From NCBI GenBank assembly GCA_013399875.1, contig VXAZ01002365.1, forward strand, positions 103,109-167,108: a stretch of DNA of 64,000 nt. The letters run 5' to 3'. Numbering within the stretch: the stretch's first letter is position 1; each line of letters starts with the position of its first letter. This document shows positions 28,080-40,000 of the stretch, one piece after another. This stretch comes from Gymnorhina tibicen. Lineage: Eukaryota > Chordata > Aves > Passeriformes > Artamidae. The notes under the pieces are model-generated. The model was given only the letters and a program-made list of their open reading frames with translations. It was not told the DNA's origin and ran no database searches. Both the position numbers and the translations under genes were made by a program.

Positions 28080-29065
28080 TAGCAGCGCCTTCGGCGGTCA
28101 TGAGAGCCTTGCGTTCTCCTGCACACAGCACCACCAGCGCCGCTGCCTAGTGTGGATGGAGAGCTGTTCCCTTCGCCCAAGTCTATCCGTGCCCGAGATC
28201 TCGCAGCCAAGGGATCGTCTGCCGCCGTGCAGGGAACAATAGCAGCGGGGGAAGCCCCCGGCCGCCCGCCCCGCCGCACGGCCGCCGCTCGCGGCCGCCG
28301 CTCGGGAGATCANNNNNNNNNNNNNNNNNNNNNNNNNNNNNNNNNNNNNNNNNNNNNNNNNNNNNNNNNNNNNNNNNNNNNNNNNNNNNNNNNNNNNNNN
28401 NNNNNNNNNNNNNNNNNNNNNNNNNNNNNNNNNNNNNNNNNNNNNNNNNNNNNNNNNNNNNNNNNNNNNNNNNNNNNNNNNNNNNNNNNNNNNNNNNNNN
28501 NNNNNNNNNNNNNNNNNNNNNNNNNNNNNNNNNNNNNNNNNNNNNNNNNNNNNNNNNNNNNNNNNNNNNNNNNNNNNNNNNNNNNNNNNNNNNNNNNNNN
28601 NNNNNNNNNNNNNNNNNNNNNNNNNNNNNNNNNNNNNNNNNNNNNNNNNNNNNNNNNNNNNNNNNNNNNNNNNNNNNNNNNNNNNNNNNNNNNNNNNNNN
28701 NNNNNNNNNNNNNNNNNNNNNNNNNNNNNNCCGCTGCCCGGGGCTGGGGCGGCCGTGGCCGGAGAGAGCCGCGGAGCGGGCGCCTGGCTCCGGGCGGCTC
28801 CTTGCCACGCCGCGTGGGCGCCCGGAGCACTGTGCAGAGCCCCCCGCGGAAAGCAGCGCGCTCGCCCCTCAGCCCCGCCGCGTTGGCCGGTCCGGGTCAG
28901 AGCAGGGCAGGGCTGGGGCTGCTCCCTCTGGGAAGCGAGGAGACGCCGGGCTGGATGGCTGGATGGCCCGAGGTGCTGGATGGCTGCATTGCCCCAGCCA
29001 GGTTCGGCCGTGGGAAGCTACTTGGACTACGCTGCTTTTGGTGCTCGAACCCCACGGTGCTCCTG
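28080..29065. promoter_or_regulatory. CpG island, probable promoter of an unassigned gene
   Basis: Sequence on both sides of an assembly gap is very GC-rich and dense in CpG, for example repeated GCCGCC and CGCGG words at 28250-28310 and 28731-28920. The DNA a kilobase away on either side is ordinary AT-rich sequence. In vertebrates such islands usually mark promoters and first exons, often divergent. No TATA box stands out, as is usual for this class. No initiator codon and splice donor can be assigned confidently on either strand, because the core is missing. In the human genome the gene next to NDUFA12 on this side is TMCC3, in the same orientation. This island could be its 5' end on the minus strand, but that rests on gene order alone. 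Confidence 0.75.
28313..28730. other. Assembly gap (418 N)
   Basis: An unbroken run of N sits in the middle of the CpG island. The sequence just before it contains a near-perfect tandem copy of GGCCGCCGCTCGC. Very GC-rich repeats of this kind often drop out of short-read assemblies. Any first exon here is hidden, and the long frames spanning the gap are artefacts of the N run. Confidence 0.99.
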
Positions 29066-32000
29066 CTTCTCGTAACGAAGCAAGTCACACCCGAGGCAAA
29101 TTACACGCATTCCAGCAGCAATTCACTTTTCGTGAAAGCTGTAGTACACCATCAGAGAGACAAGCTGTTCTCAAGTTAAAATAGAATCCGATCTCGAAAG
29201 GTATTTATTGTTAATTATAACACACTTTCTGTAATAATGTTAAATGCAAGAATCCAGGGCTCCCGCTGTCGGTGTGAGGAGGTGAGTCGTGGCATGTTAC
29301 ATCTGCACACACAGCCCCCGGCTGAGCCTGCGTGCTGAGCAGCCAAACCCAGAGCAGCAGGTTGTGCTGTGTCTGAGGAGGACAGGACCACATATTTCAG
29401 ATTCTGAAAAATGTGGCTTATCTTAGGGCAACCCATTATTTCAAGTGTTCTCTGTGTCTTGGTACATTCTTCAAGTAATTTTTCATGAAACTTCAGCCCT
29501 GTGAGCTGAGCATATAGCGACCCATAGAAATTGATTTCTAGCAAGATAGTTAACAAATAAAAAGCAGACAAGTTAGAGCAAACGGTCATCATTTACACTT
29601 GAACTTAGTTTGACAGGAGCAGTTTAGCTGAAGCAACAGACCATTCACTGGCAGGTTAATCTTAGGTTCGTGACCTTGTGTCATTGAGAGCAGGAAGCCA
29701 CATTACAGTACTTGGCGATCAAATTTTGGCCATCAAGTTGGTGATGCTGAGTCAAACACTGCTGCTTTTGATCTTGTGGTATACAGTGTCACTCAGCACA
29801 ATGTTGCATTAGGGTGCTAAAATGGTGGGGTTGTCACTCGAGTGGAATGTGCATGACTAGCGGTTTGTTATGTTGGTTATGGTTGGTGACAGCCACTGGG
29901 CTCAGATATGCTGTACTGCTTTTAGCATGTCAATTTGTGTCTCCTGATGCTGGTTGTTAGATACTTCTGCTCTCTTGGGTCTGATTGTACAGACTTCAGT
30001 AGTGCTCCTATTCACTTGCTCAGGTTGCCTCTTCCCTTTCTTTTGTCTCCTGAAAATGAAGAACCCTGCATGTTGACAAAATGTGTGTATTACAGGTACA
30101 ATAGGGTGTTTTCAGTCACTGCAGATGACTATGCACAGAAACCAGTGGTGTTTTTAAGAATACAGCCTGCTACAGTCATTAACTCTTCTTGGCCACTACC
30201 CAGTGTAAAATGGTATGAGACACATCCCTCTTCATGTACCTGCTGTCATCCTGGTTGTGACAGACTCTCGAACAGCTTTCCCTTCCCCCAGTCATTTCTC
30301 ACTGAAGTGCACGTCCTGCTTGCATGAGGTTTGATTGTGTAAGCTTGACACAACTACTAGTTTACCAAAAAGTGAAATGGGATAGTAACAAAGAATAAGA
30401 ACATCAGCAATAATCCTAGACCAATGATGTAGGGGAATCTGCTCTGGGTATTTAGCTTGTTTTCTCTGTAGTTACAGTCATGAAAATATATGTGCTCTGG
30501 AATAATTTCTTTTCTGAAGAAAATCTCAGAGTATGATTAAAAAAGAGTTGGAATCTTGCGATTCAGGTGTTGCAATGCTAAAATTACAGGTATGGGGTTC
30601 TTAGAGTACTCCAAACTTCAGTGCTTGGTACCTTGGCTTTTTATCCATTAGTAGGGTTCAATACTTTGGAACAGCTGTCATCTCCTGATGAGCCAGAAAC
30701 TATCCAAGGTCAGCAACTGAAAGAGATTTTTCAGAAAGCAACCTCCTTGGGATATCTATCAACAGGTGTTGGAAGTCTGGTTCCCATTGCAAGGACAGAG
30801 CTTTTGTCTTCTCAGTTCAGGGCTGAGCCATTTGCCCTGGAGGTGGATCCTGTTGTCCAAAGCTGTATTAGATAACTCACCTCAAGGCATGTTTTTAAAT
30901 TACATTCTGGTAACAGCTCTGCCTCCTTCTTGCACTGTTGACCTCTGCATTTTTTTTCTGGAGCTGTGAAAGTTTAAGTACATCACTTTATTTTGAAAAC
31001 ATACGCATTTTAAGGTAGATGAAAAGTTTGGAATTCAGACCTATTGAGAAATGTGGTGGGTAGGGATTTTTGATGCAACTCCAGGCCATCTGGCCAAACA
31101 GCAGCAAATAATTAAATTTGCTGACTTGTCTTATCTGAGATAACATCATTTCAGGGCCTCAGGGCTGCTTGTGTTTCCACTCTTTCATCCCATCATTGTG
31201 TTTTTGTTTTTTGTGGTGGTTTTTGGTGATTTTTATCAGTTGTTATGACTGTACATAGCCCTTGGCACCCACATTCTCCTGCCCCTCTGCTGCTGTAACT
31301 TCCTCTATGTTCCTCATCAGTACACTCACTCTTACATCACTCCGTGTGCCCCTTTTCCCCTACAGTTTTAGCCCACCTATCATGCTTGTTCAATACCAGA
31401 CATCATCAGAAGAAGTCTGGACGCAAAGTAATGCATGATTTGGTGGAATTGATCCACTATCTCCAAAAACACACTTCCTCCTCTAAAAACCCTCTAAAAA
31501 AATTAGGACTGACAAGAATTCTACAATTATTTTCAAGCTTGTTTTGACAAAGCCATGTTAGTTTGCTCATCTTCAAAAAGCTTTAGCCACGTGCAATAAT
31601 GCCACTTAATCACAATATGATAGGTGGGAATTCCACCCTATGCTGAACAGCTCAGATGAAGTCTGGATAACTGGAGAGCAACCGGCATTCAGCATGACCA
31701 CACCTGCTTCTTATTTCCTCTGACTTTCATTCATATTTTTTGATGTCTTCCTTCCACAAAACTTCTCAAATCAATCTGTCTGTATTTCCTTCCCTCCAAA
31801 AAGCTTTAGGTAACCATTTGCTGCCTTCTCATATTTGGGTTATTTTACAGTTTTACGTTACCAGCTGAATGGTAACATAAATGTTATGCTAGGCTACATT
31901 GCTCTCAACTTGTTCCCACTATGGAATTTGCCAATAACACCAACTTTTTATTATGCCTAATGTCATTACTTTGCTTATCAGTGGCCAAAGGCAAACACAA

Positions 32001-34028
32001 AGAAAAGGTGATGCAATTTCCTGTTAAAGTATCACTGTATACTAATATATCATTCTTAAAATACTCTAACAATGCCTCTATGTGTGCATTTTGTTGGCAG
32101 GTTTGTCTTCCTGGAGGAATTAATAATTTTTTCCTGGACCAAACCACTGTGCTTCTGACATGCACTGTCCCACTGAGCTGTGTATCTGCCAATGTGAAAT
32201 CCCAGATAAATAAACGGAATCTTCCAGTTCTGCCTGAACAAGACTTGTGCTGATTGAGAGGGTCTGTCTGGAAAAACAGAGCTGGATAGCAGCCAAAGAG
32301 GAGAGCCAGTTTGTATCATCTTCCCTAAAGACTACTACAAATTTCTTCTGCACTGTCCTTATTTTCTGGTTTTTCACAAATGAACCAAAAGTCCTGAAGC
32401 AAAATACATTCACTGTCTTGTCCCTCTGTCATTGAAGTCCAATTCCCACAAAAATTACCCCTGCTACTGTATGATCAAACTTTACAGGGTGAAAAACCCA
32501 GAACATAAATTGCTTTTATCCTCCACTCTTTGTCCAGTGGTGTCTTCCTTCAGCAGCTCCTTGTTGGGAAAGACTTTTTTTCCTTCATCCTATCTGTCAC
32601 TTCTGCAAGAATCCAACAGCCCATCCCCTAGTGCTGCCCCACCTCTCTGAGGTACAGCCTCCTGCATGGGTTTTACTCTCCCTCAGCCTACGAGCCAGTT
32701 CCCTCCATACATCATGCTCAGTGGTGTTGACTCCACTGAAAGTAAAAGAACTCTTACAAAAGTGACATCTGAGCTTTGGGCTGACTGGTTTTTACTTAAA
32801 GTTCTGGTGTCCAGACAACTGATAGTACAGAGCATTCTACGAGAGCAGTTCAAGGGGTGCTCTGGAGCACACCTAATATCACCAGGCTCCAGTTTCACGT
32901 ATGTGGATGCAAAGATTTTTCTTTTTTTTTTTTCCTCTGGTGTTTACTGAATAATTCTGTCAGATGCAAAAATGAAAACACATTGTAGAGTACAACCTGC
33001 TCTTTAAAAGCAGCATGTTTGAAATGCCTGTAGCCAGCCTCGTTTCTGCAGGTTTGGATGCAAAACGTTACTATGGGAACAAAACCTTCTCTCCACCCAA
33101 TCAGCTGAAGCTAGGGGTGGGGTTTTTTTTAAATAATAATTATCTGCCCTTCACCTAATCAGTCAACACAAGAATGAGAACAACGATTTTCACTGGCAAA
33201 CCACAGAAAATGTGGCTCACTGCCAAAAAAACCCTACGAGCTTCTTAGGTCTGGGAGACTGACATCTTATTGTAGAACACGAACAGACAATAAGACAAGC
33301 TGACAAATCAATCCCATTTGACAGTGCAATCAAGGCAAGAAATGGGTGTGAAACTGTTCAAATGTAACCAAACGTTGCTTTGGGAGGGAACGCTTGAAGA
33401 AGTCTTCAAAGGAATTGAAAGAGGAATAGTTCTAACAGAGGAAAAGACTTTACATGATTGTGTGATTGCCTCCTTTACCCTGCACGCCTATTGAGGCTGG
33501 GTTTGTGTGGTGATTTTCTTTTCCATGAGCTGGTCCTGCCCCTCCCACCACAGGAGTGTCCAGGCTGCTCTCACACAAGCTACAGCCTGGTAGCCTGCAA
33601 AAGCCACAGTCAACACTGACTTCCCTAAGTGACCAATGGGACAAGGCTTGAGTCTGCTCTGTCAAGTCCTTCACAGTGGACTCTATCATTAATCTGTCAT
33701 TAATGTTTTAATTCAGTCAAGGTGAGCCAGAGACCTCCATCCACGGCAAATTCAAAGTAATATAACCTAGTTTGATCTTCTCTTGTCTGGAATGGTGTAT
33801 TAGTCCTGTAGCTCTGCTGAGGTTTAGCAACATGTTTAACTACAGTGAGCATTTATTTAAGTCCTGCCTCTTGTCAATCTGTAAACAGAAAAGATATTTC
33901 AAAAAAAACCCCAACCAACAACTGAAACAGATCAGTAATTTTGGGGCAGTTTTCAGACTAATTCAAATTCTGTTTGTTGACAGTGATTTTTCTACACTTT
34001 CATATGAGGGGAAAGTACTAAATCAAAC

Positions 34029-34083
<55 letters not shown>

Positions 34084-34110
34084 GTTTTAATAAATAATAA
34101 TAATAATAAT
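34029..34110. repeat. AAT trinucleotide microsatellite, interrupted
   Basis: Eighteen uninterrupted AAT units cover 34029-34082. A spacer (GGTTTTAATA) follows, then six more AAT units at 34093-34110. The motif AATGGTTTTAA follows both runs, so the second run looks like a partial duplication of the first with its flank. The tract is probably polymorphic in length. It creates an artificial poly-isoleucine frame on the plus strand. Confidence 0.97.
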
Positions 34111-34463
34111 GGTTTTAAAATGTTTTAAAATCTGACTATCTGTTTCATGAATGGGAATAAAGTTAGTCTTTATTAATGAGTGATTGAACTGTCAATCTTC
34201 ACTCCTTCTAAGTTATTTAAATGAATAAAAGCATACCCTTATCAATCTTGGATTCTGTACACACGTCACATGCTGTCTCTCTCCTCCAGGAGCTGTCAAT
34301 TTAAAGCTATGAGACAGCTCACAGAAGAAAGGAAGTAGCTGTCTGCTCACGAGGCCCATAATAGAAGTAAAATAACACTATATGCACAAATACAAAATAA
34401 AACGTGAGCATCAACCCAGTTACTTTATTTGCACTAAATGTAGGAAAATGATCTGTGCTTTGT

Positions 34464-34661
34464 GTTCTTACAGGTATAATGAAAATGTTCTGTTCTGTTC
34501 TTACAGGTATATTGAAAATTATAGTGACATAAATGACTGAATGTCAGATCAGTTTACATTCAGGTCTAGTATAAGCATAATTTAACTAATAATGCTATTT
34601 AACTAATAATGCTAATTTAACTAATAATAATTCAGGTCTAGTATAAGCATTATTTAACTAA
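34464..34661. repeat. Cluster of nested local tandem duplications
   Basis: Three overlapping patterns are visible. GTTCTTACAGGTATA occurs at 34464 and again at 34497, a 33-base period. A 31-base block beginning TTCAGGTCTAGTATAAGC occurs at 34559 and 34631 with one mismatch. Between those blocks, the 17-base unit ATTTAACTAATAATGCT is repeated at 34580, 34597 and 34615, the last copy partial. The sequence is AT-rich and looks like repeated replication slippage. Confidence 0.9.
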
Positions 34662-36471
34662 ACTTTTTGAAAATCAGCTGAACATGTTTCCATAGCAAGA
34701 CTTAAAGCAATACAGTTACGATGGTCTGCACCTCAGTGTTTCTCTTGTGAGTCAGGATGTTGGTAGACGTGGTGCTAAATCTGAATGAGAGGGCAGGTTC
34801 TAGGCTCAATCCATTCTGCAGACATATTAAGATCTTCTGTCACTATGCAAATCCTAGGATGGGCAACACAGGAGAGGCATGACTTTCTTCATGTATTCAG
34901 TGTAAACAGCCAGAGTGGATGAGTTTTGGAAAGAGAGTTTCAGTGAAAGGATATTAAGAAATGTGACTTGAGGAGGGCTTTAAACACTGGAGTGTGCAGT
35001 GAACCTAAGCTGGCTAATACTTCGCTTGTATTTCCTTTGATCTGAGGAGATGCCCAGGACTGCAACATGTGAATCACAGCACCTTAGAAAGGAGAAGGGA
35101 GATGTTCCAACATAAGTATGGAAGAAGGTCTCTAAGCATGGAAGGAGGCCTTTTCTACCCATCACAGTTTCATTGGCTCAGTTAGCTTACTCCAATTCAG
35201 AGTATGAGAACTTGCTATTGCAGCTATTAAAAAAAATGTTTAACCATAAAAAATTTATCAAAAAATAAAGGTACAATAAGGAAGTTATTTAGTATAAGAC
35301 AATTATACTGGGCTAGTGAATACTGGTTTCAAGGACAACTATTTCCAATATAAGTACTTCCATTATCAGTATAACAACACGTTTTTACCATTGTGCTATC
35401 CTTGGAGTGTTTTGTCAGTTCAGTTGTTATGCTAAATTTGTAATACCTGCAGCATAAGTGAAGGAAAAAATATGGCTGTTTGGAAGGAAGTGGGAACACG
35501 TTTCAAGCAATTTTTCTGCTGAGATGCTCATGTGGTAGACAGGCAGCGTCAGTTCCTGCTGATGCATACTGGGTGTCTCAGCAGACCTGCAGAGGTGCCT
35601 TGATGACAACAGCAACTGGTGCACCAGCAATCTGAATTTATCAATGGGGCTTGTTCTATAATTTGCAATCTTGCATCTTAGTGTAACATTTTCAGTTCTC
35701 TTGCTATCGCACTTTTCACCTGCATGAAGCAACCTGAATAAATCCTCTGAACAGAACTGTCCTTGTCACTATTTCCTGGAAGCTGTCATGCAGAAGAAAA
35801 GAGGTACAAAATACATACTTATTTAGTGCCCTTTGTCATTAAAAATCTGGGAGGTACATGATATTTTTCCTGCCTGTATGAACCCTTCCACCTGTATTTA
35901 CCCAAGGAACTTGATTGTAACTGTAAATATTTGCTGTTATTCATTGTTCACAAAGCAAAAGAATTGGCTCATCCTTGCTAGACAGTGTGCTACCACAATT
36001 GTGCTGTGACTGTTAGCTTGGTGTGATTTTAGCTGTTGTGTTCAGGATCATTGAAAAGCACTTCATGTTTTCGCTTTTTAGACGGCTACTCAGTTGCTTT
36101 TGCTGCTGGTACTGATGCACCTAATAATTTTACATACACAAAGCCAAATCTTGCTATTATTTAGTACGACTTGTATTCCCATTGAAGGCAATCCAGATTC
36201 ATAATACCAAGACATTATGCTGATAGCATTGGCTGAGACAAATACAAAGCTTCTCATGTTGGGAGTGAATTCAGGATCTTGTTAGATCCCAGAGTATCTC
36301 AAGTCAAAACAAAATTGCCATATTTAAAACAGAAACTCAATAGGTTGCGTGTTTGCTGTGCCTACAGAAGAGGGAAATACTACAAAATATCCTTTCCAGC
36401 CTCTATACTGAAGAACATGGCGAATTCTAACAGCTCCGTAAGAGATGCCTCACGCATTCCTAAGTCATTTC

Positions 36472-37043
36472 TGCTGGTTTTGGCTGGGATAGAGTTAATT
36501 TGTTTGGGGTTTTTTTAATAGCGTTGGGAACAGTGTTGATAACACAGGGATGTTTTAGCTGTTGTTGATCAATGATCACACAGCATTAAGGCCTTTTCTG
36601 CTTCTCACCTCACCCCACCTGAGAGAGGGCTGGGGGTGCACAAGGAGTTGGGAGGGAACACAGCTGGGGCAGCTGACCCCAGCTGAACACAGGGATTTTC
36701 CATACCATATAGCAACATGCTCAATATATCAATCTGGGGGAAGAAGGAGGAAGCAGGGGACACTCAGAGTGATGGTGTTCATCTTCCAAGTCACTGTTAT
36801 GTGATGGAGCCCTGCTCTCCTGTAAGGCTGAACACCTGCCAGCCCACGGGAAGCAGTGAATTAATTCCTTTTTTGCTTTGCTCGCGTGCATGGTTTTTGC
36901 TTTCCCTATTAAACTGTCTTTATGTCAACTCAGGAGTTTTTCAAGCTGTTACTTTCTGATTCTCTCCCTGATCTCACCGGGGGTGAGTGAGCAAGAGAGC
37001 GGCTGAGCAGGGCTCGGTTGCTGGCTGGGGTTAAACCACAACA
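36472..37043 (+). mobile_element. Solo LTR of an avian endogenous retrovirus (ERVL-like)
   Basis: The block begins TGCTGGTTTTGGCTGGGATA and continues GAGTTAATTTG, the characteristic 5' start of a common bird LTR family. It then shows the family landmarks TTGATAACACAGGGATGTTTT, CAGCTGACCCCAGCTGAACA, a decayed TATA region near 36720 (CTCAATATATCAA), a polyadenylation-type ATTAAA near 36910, and the end GGCTGGGGTTAAACCACAACA. It has TG at the left end and CA at the right. No gag, pol or env sequence adjoins it, so it is a solo LTR left by recombination. I see no convincing target-site duplication (ATTTC against TCATC), so it is probably old. The same family occurs again at 54044. Assignment to ERVL rests on memory of the family. 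Confidence 0.9.
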
Positions 37044-40000
37044 TCATCATTAAACAAATCATACATCCGAAAACATATGTTTGTGTTCACCCACCTATGA
37101 ACTCAGAGCAAACGGCCAGCAGCAGCAGGGAAAGCAGAGAAGTCCCAGGAGCGCCAGCCGGACTGACTTAGCTAATGAAGTGTACATGAACAGCAAACAT
37201 CCATCATCATAAATTATCCTCAAAGCCCCCTTTCACATCCAGCCATCTTCTCGTGTCTAATGCTTCTTAAACAACCTGTGACATCCGTGGCCTGAATCCT
37301 GCAAATGACTAGACTGAGTAGGAAATGTGCTCTGTAAACATGCTGTTCATTATAGCTATTTTACCTACTGCCAGATGGATTGATTTGAAATGGTTTATTG
37401 CTTACTCACCCTTTTGCGTATTTGAATTAGAAGAGTTAACAAATTGCCTAGTAGTCAGGAATCAAGTGCTTCAGGCCAGCAAAGATTAGGAAACTGCCTT
37501 TTCTGCCTCCATACGCTGTTGTAGGGGAGCTGAAAATTTTACATCGGGGTATTTTTGTCTGAACAGAGTTTGGCTTTGTTAAACAAGCTGCACATTGCAA
37601 ATAAAACCTGTACTTCCAGACTATTAGTAGGAAAAACAAATATGAAAAGATTGTAGCTTATTAATTGGCTGTGGCGTTGTTATTTTGATATATTTTAAAC
37701 AACAGATAGAGAGAACTAGATAGATAGACCTTAGTAAAAGAACTCAACTGGGACATAAGAAAGTTGATACTAGAAAGATAATTTTTCTCAGAAAAGGCAA
37801 TAGTAGCAAACATGTACTCATTCAGTATCACTATTTCAACATCATCCAGTACTCATGAGATCAAACTTATTTCAGTGATGGCATTAGTACCAGTATCCAG
37901 TACTTATTAGTAAAGCAAATATAGACCAGGAGAACCAGATAAGCATGTATTTTGAAGCACATGAGTAAGCTTAAGGAGCAAAAACCTATTGAAAGGAATA
38001 AAATATCCCAGTCAGGCAGAGCAGAGCGGAGTTAATGGAAATACATTATCCTGTGGCTAAAGAAACAAGCTCAGCCAGACCTTATGCTCCCCTCCAACGT
38101 TTTCATGGAATAATGGCAGGTAGCTGCCCTGCTACTTACAAGATTAGCTGTATGTAACTTCACTGAACTCAGCACACTGAGCTGCATTTATAACAATTTC
38201 AGTAACTGCCATTCTGGTTGAAATCTGTAGATTCTCTAAAAGAGACAAAAATATGTTTGCATTTGAGTTTACCTGCTCCATAGATACAGTTATTCTCCCC
38301 CCAGCTGCTGCAAAAATAAGCCCAGCCTTTCCCAGAGTTGGATAACTCAGATGCAGAGCTGGTGCAACGAGGAAATATTTTCCATCTCTTAACTTCAGCG
38401 ACATTTGAGAATGCCTGCCCTCTGGAAGGTTGCCTGGGCTGTAGATCTTTTATCAAACTGGGATTTGCCTTCACTTTTGCATTCTGGCTGAGCTTACAGA
38501 ATTTTTCATTTTATTTAAATGACCAGATATTAGTTCTGACTCAGGAAAGCATTAAATAACATCCTTAATCACTTTCTTAAAGTGCTTAAAATTTACTGTG
38601 TGTTGAAATTCTTTCTTGCTAGACCAGGGCTATACTATTCTGAAATGACTTTCTTTCCACTGCCTCTGTAGAAGAAATGCAATTTAGAAGTGTCATTCGC
38701 TGTATTCCTTCCCAATCCACTAGCAGTATCTTCTGCACGTGAAGGGTATTTTGAGGAGGAGATCCTCTCTTGTTACAACTTAGCACACAGGGCATAGTTC
38801 TCAACAGCCCCGCAGTAAATCCACACCAACCTGTAAATATAACACAGGGCATTGAAAGCTCCACAGTTCACCTCAAAATCGTAATAATGAGCTACTTTTG
38901 ATAGCAGCAAGGACTTGGGAACACGACAATTCAGAATGAACGGAGAAATACTGATCTGCCTTTCCCAGTTTGTACCTTCTGGTGGGTATTCACACATGAG
39001 AAGCTTATTGCCTAGCTCAACTGCTGGAAAGTTGTTTACCTCTACCTCGTCTATAGGCAGGCTCCTTTCATGAGAAATGAAGTAAATTTACTTCAAATAA
39101 GTAGAGGAATATCCCCTCCACTCAATACTCCTCCCCCACCCAATAACTGGAGCTGGTTCCCTTCTTACAGAACAAAGACTATTTTAAACACCAGGAGTAA
39201 TGAGAGTATAAGGCATAAATTTGGCAAAAAAGGTATAACTTTTTCCAGAGCCATTTGGAAAACAAGACAGGCCCTTTAATTACCAAGTAGAAATAAAGCT
39301 GTCAGGCATTTACTGACAGTTTTTCAAAATTATCTTTAGCACACAGCATGGAGAAAATGTAACTTCAGCACCCAGTGTCAGATCAAAGTTTGTCTGCCGT
39401 TGATTAGAATGAAAGAGTATATGAAATCTGAAGGTGACATCTGGTATTTCAACACAAAAATGGAATGTCTCAGACTTAAAAAAGCCTTTGTCAAGATAAT
39501 CTCCATTTAAAGCCCAACAATGTAAACTGTGACCAGATCGAAGACTGCAAGCACTAGAACACTCGAAAGTGAGACACTGAAAACATGACTTTTATTTAGC
39601 TGGCACTTACCTATCTGTTAACGTGCTATGGAGTGAGCAGTATATGACTGTGCAGAGCAAAATGGAACGCCATGGATGGCTGCGTTGAATCACCCGAGTA
39701 CTGTAATGTTTACTGCTCCATAAAACCCATCATATGGAAATCAATTCCCATCACAGAGGTTGTTGTTATATATTTTGGCTGTTGAATTGTAAATCGAATG
39801 GTGGAAGCTTAAGTTCAATATATAAAGTGTCTTAATATAGGATTTTTTAATTTTTGTTTTTAGCAGTTACTCTACACAACTATGACTTCTTGTTTTGAAC
39901 AAATGCAAAATATAAATCGTCTGTGGCAGCACGTATTAAACTGATTCAGCTCTTGTAGTCTGGCAGGAGAAGGGCAGACAAAGGCCATGTGCCTATTGCA

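Larger units (their letters stand above)
29066..36471. other. Gene-free stretch between the CpG island and the first solo LTR
   Basis: No exon is recognised. A plus-strand frame at 31921-32253 (110 codons) has a hydrophobic N-terminus resembling a signal peptide, but I see no family match and rate it a chance frame. Short poly-T and poly-A tracts occur, for example near 32921. The AAT microsatellite and the 34.46-34.66 kb duplications are listed separately. Confidence 0.6.

Noticed and set aside
28098..29075. Long frames across the CpG island on both strands
   Set aside because: Most of their length is the N run. The parts outside it are low-complexity Arg/Ala/Gly/Pro translations typical of CpG islands.
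31921..32253. 110-codon frame with a signal-peptide-like N-terminus
   Set aside because: No family resemblance. Hydrophobic starts are frequent in AT-rich chance frames, and a comparable minus-strand frame overlaps it.
33772..34128. 118-codon frame with a poly-isoleucine run
   Set aside because: The run is the AAT microsatellite read in frame.
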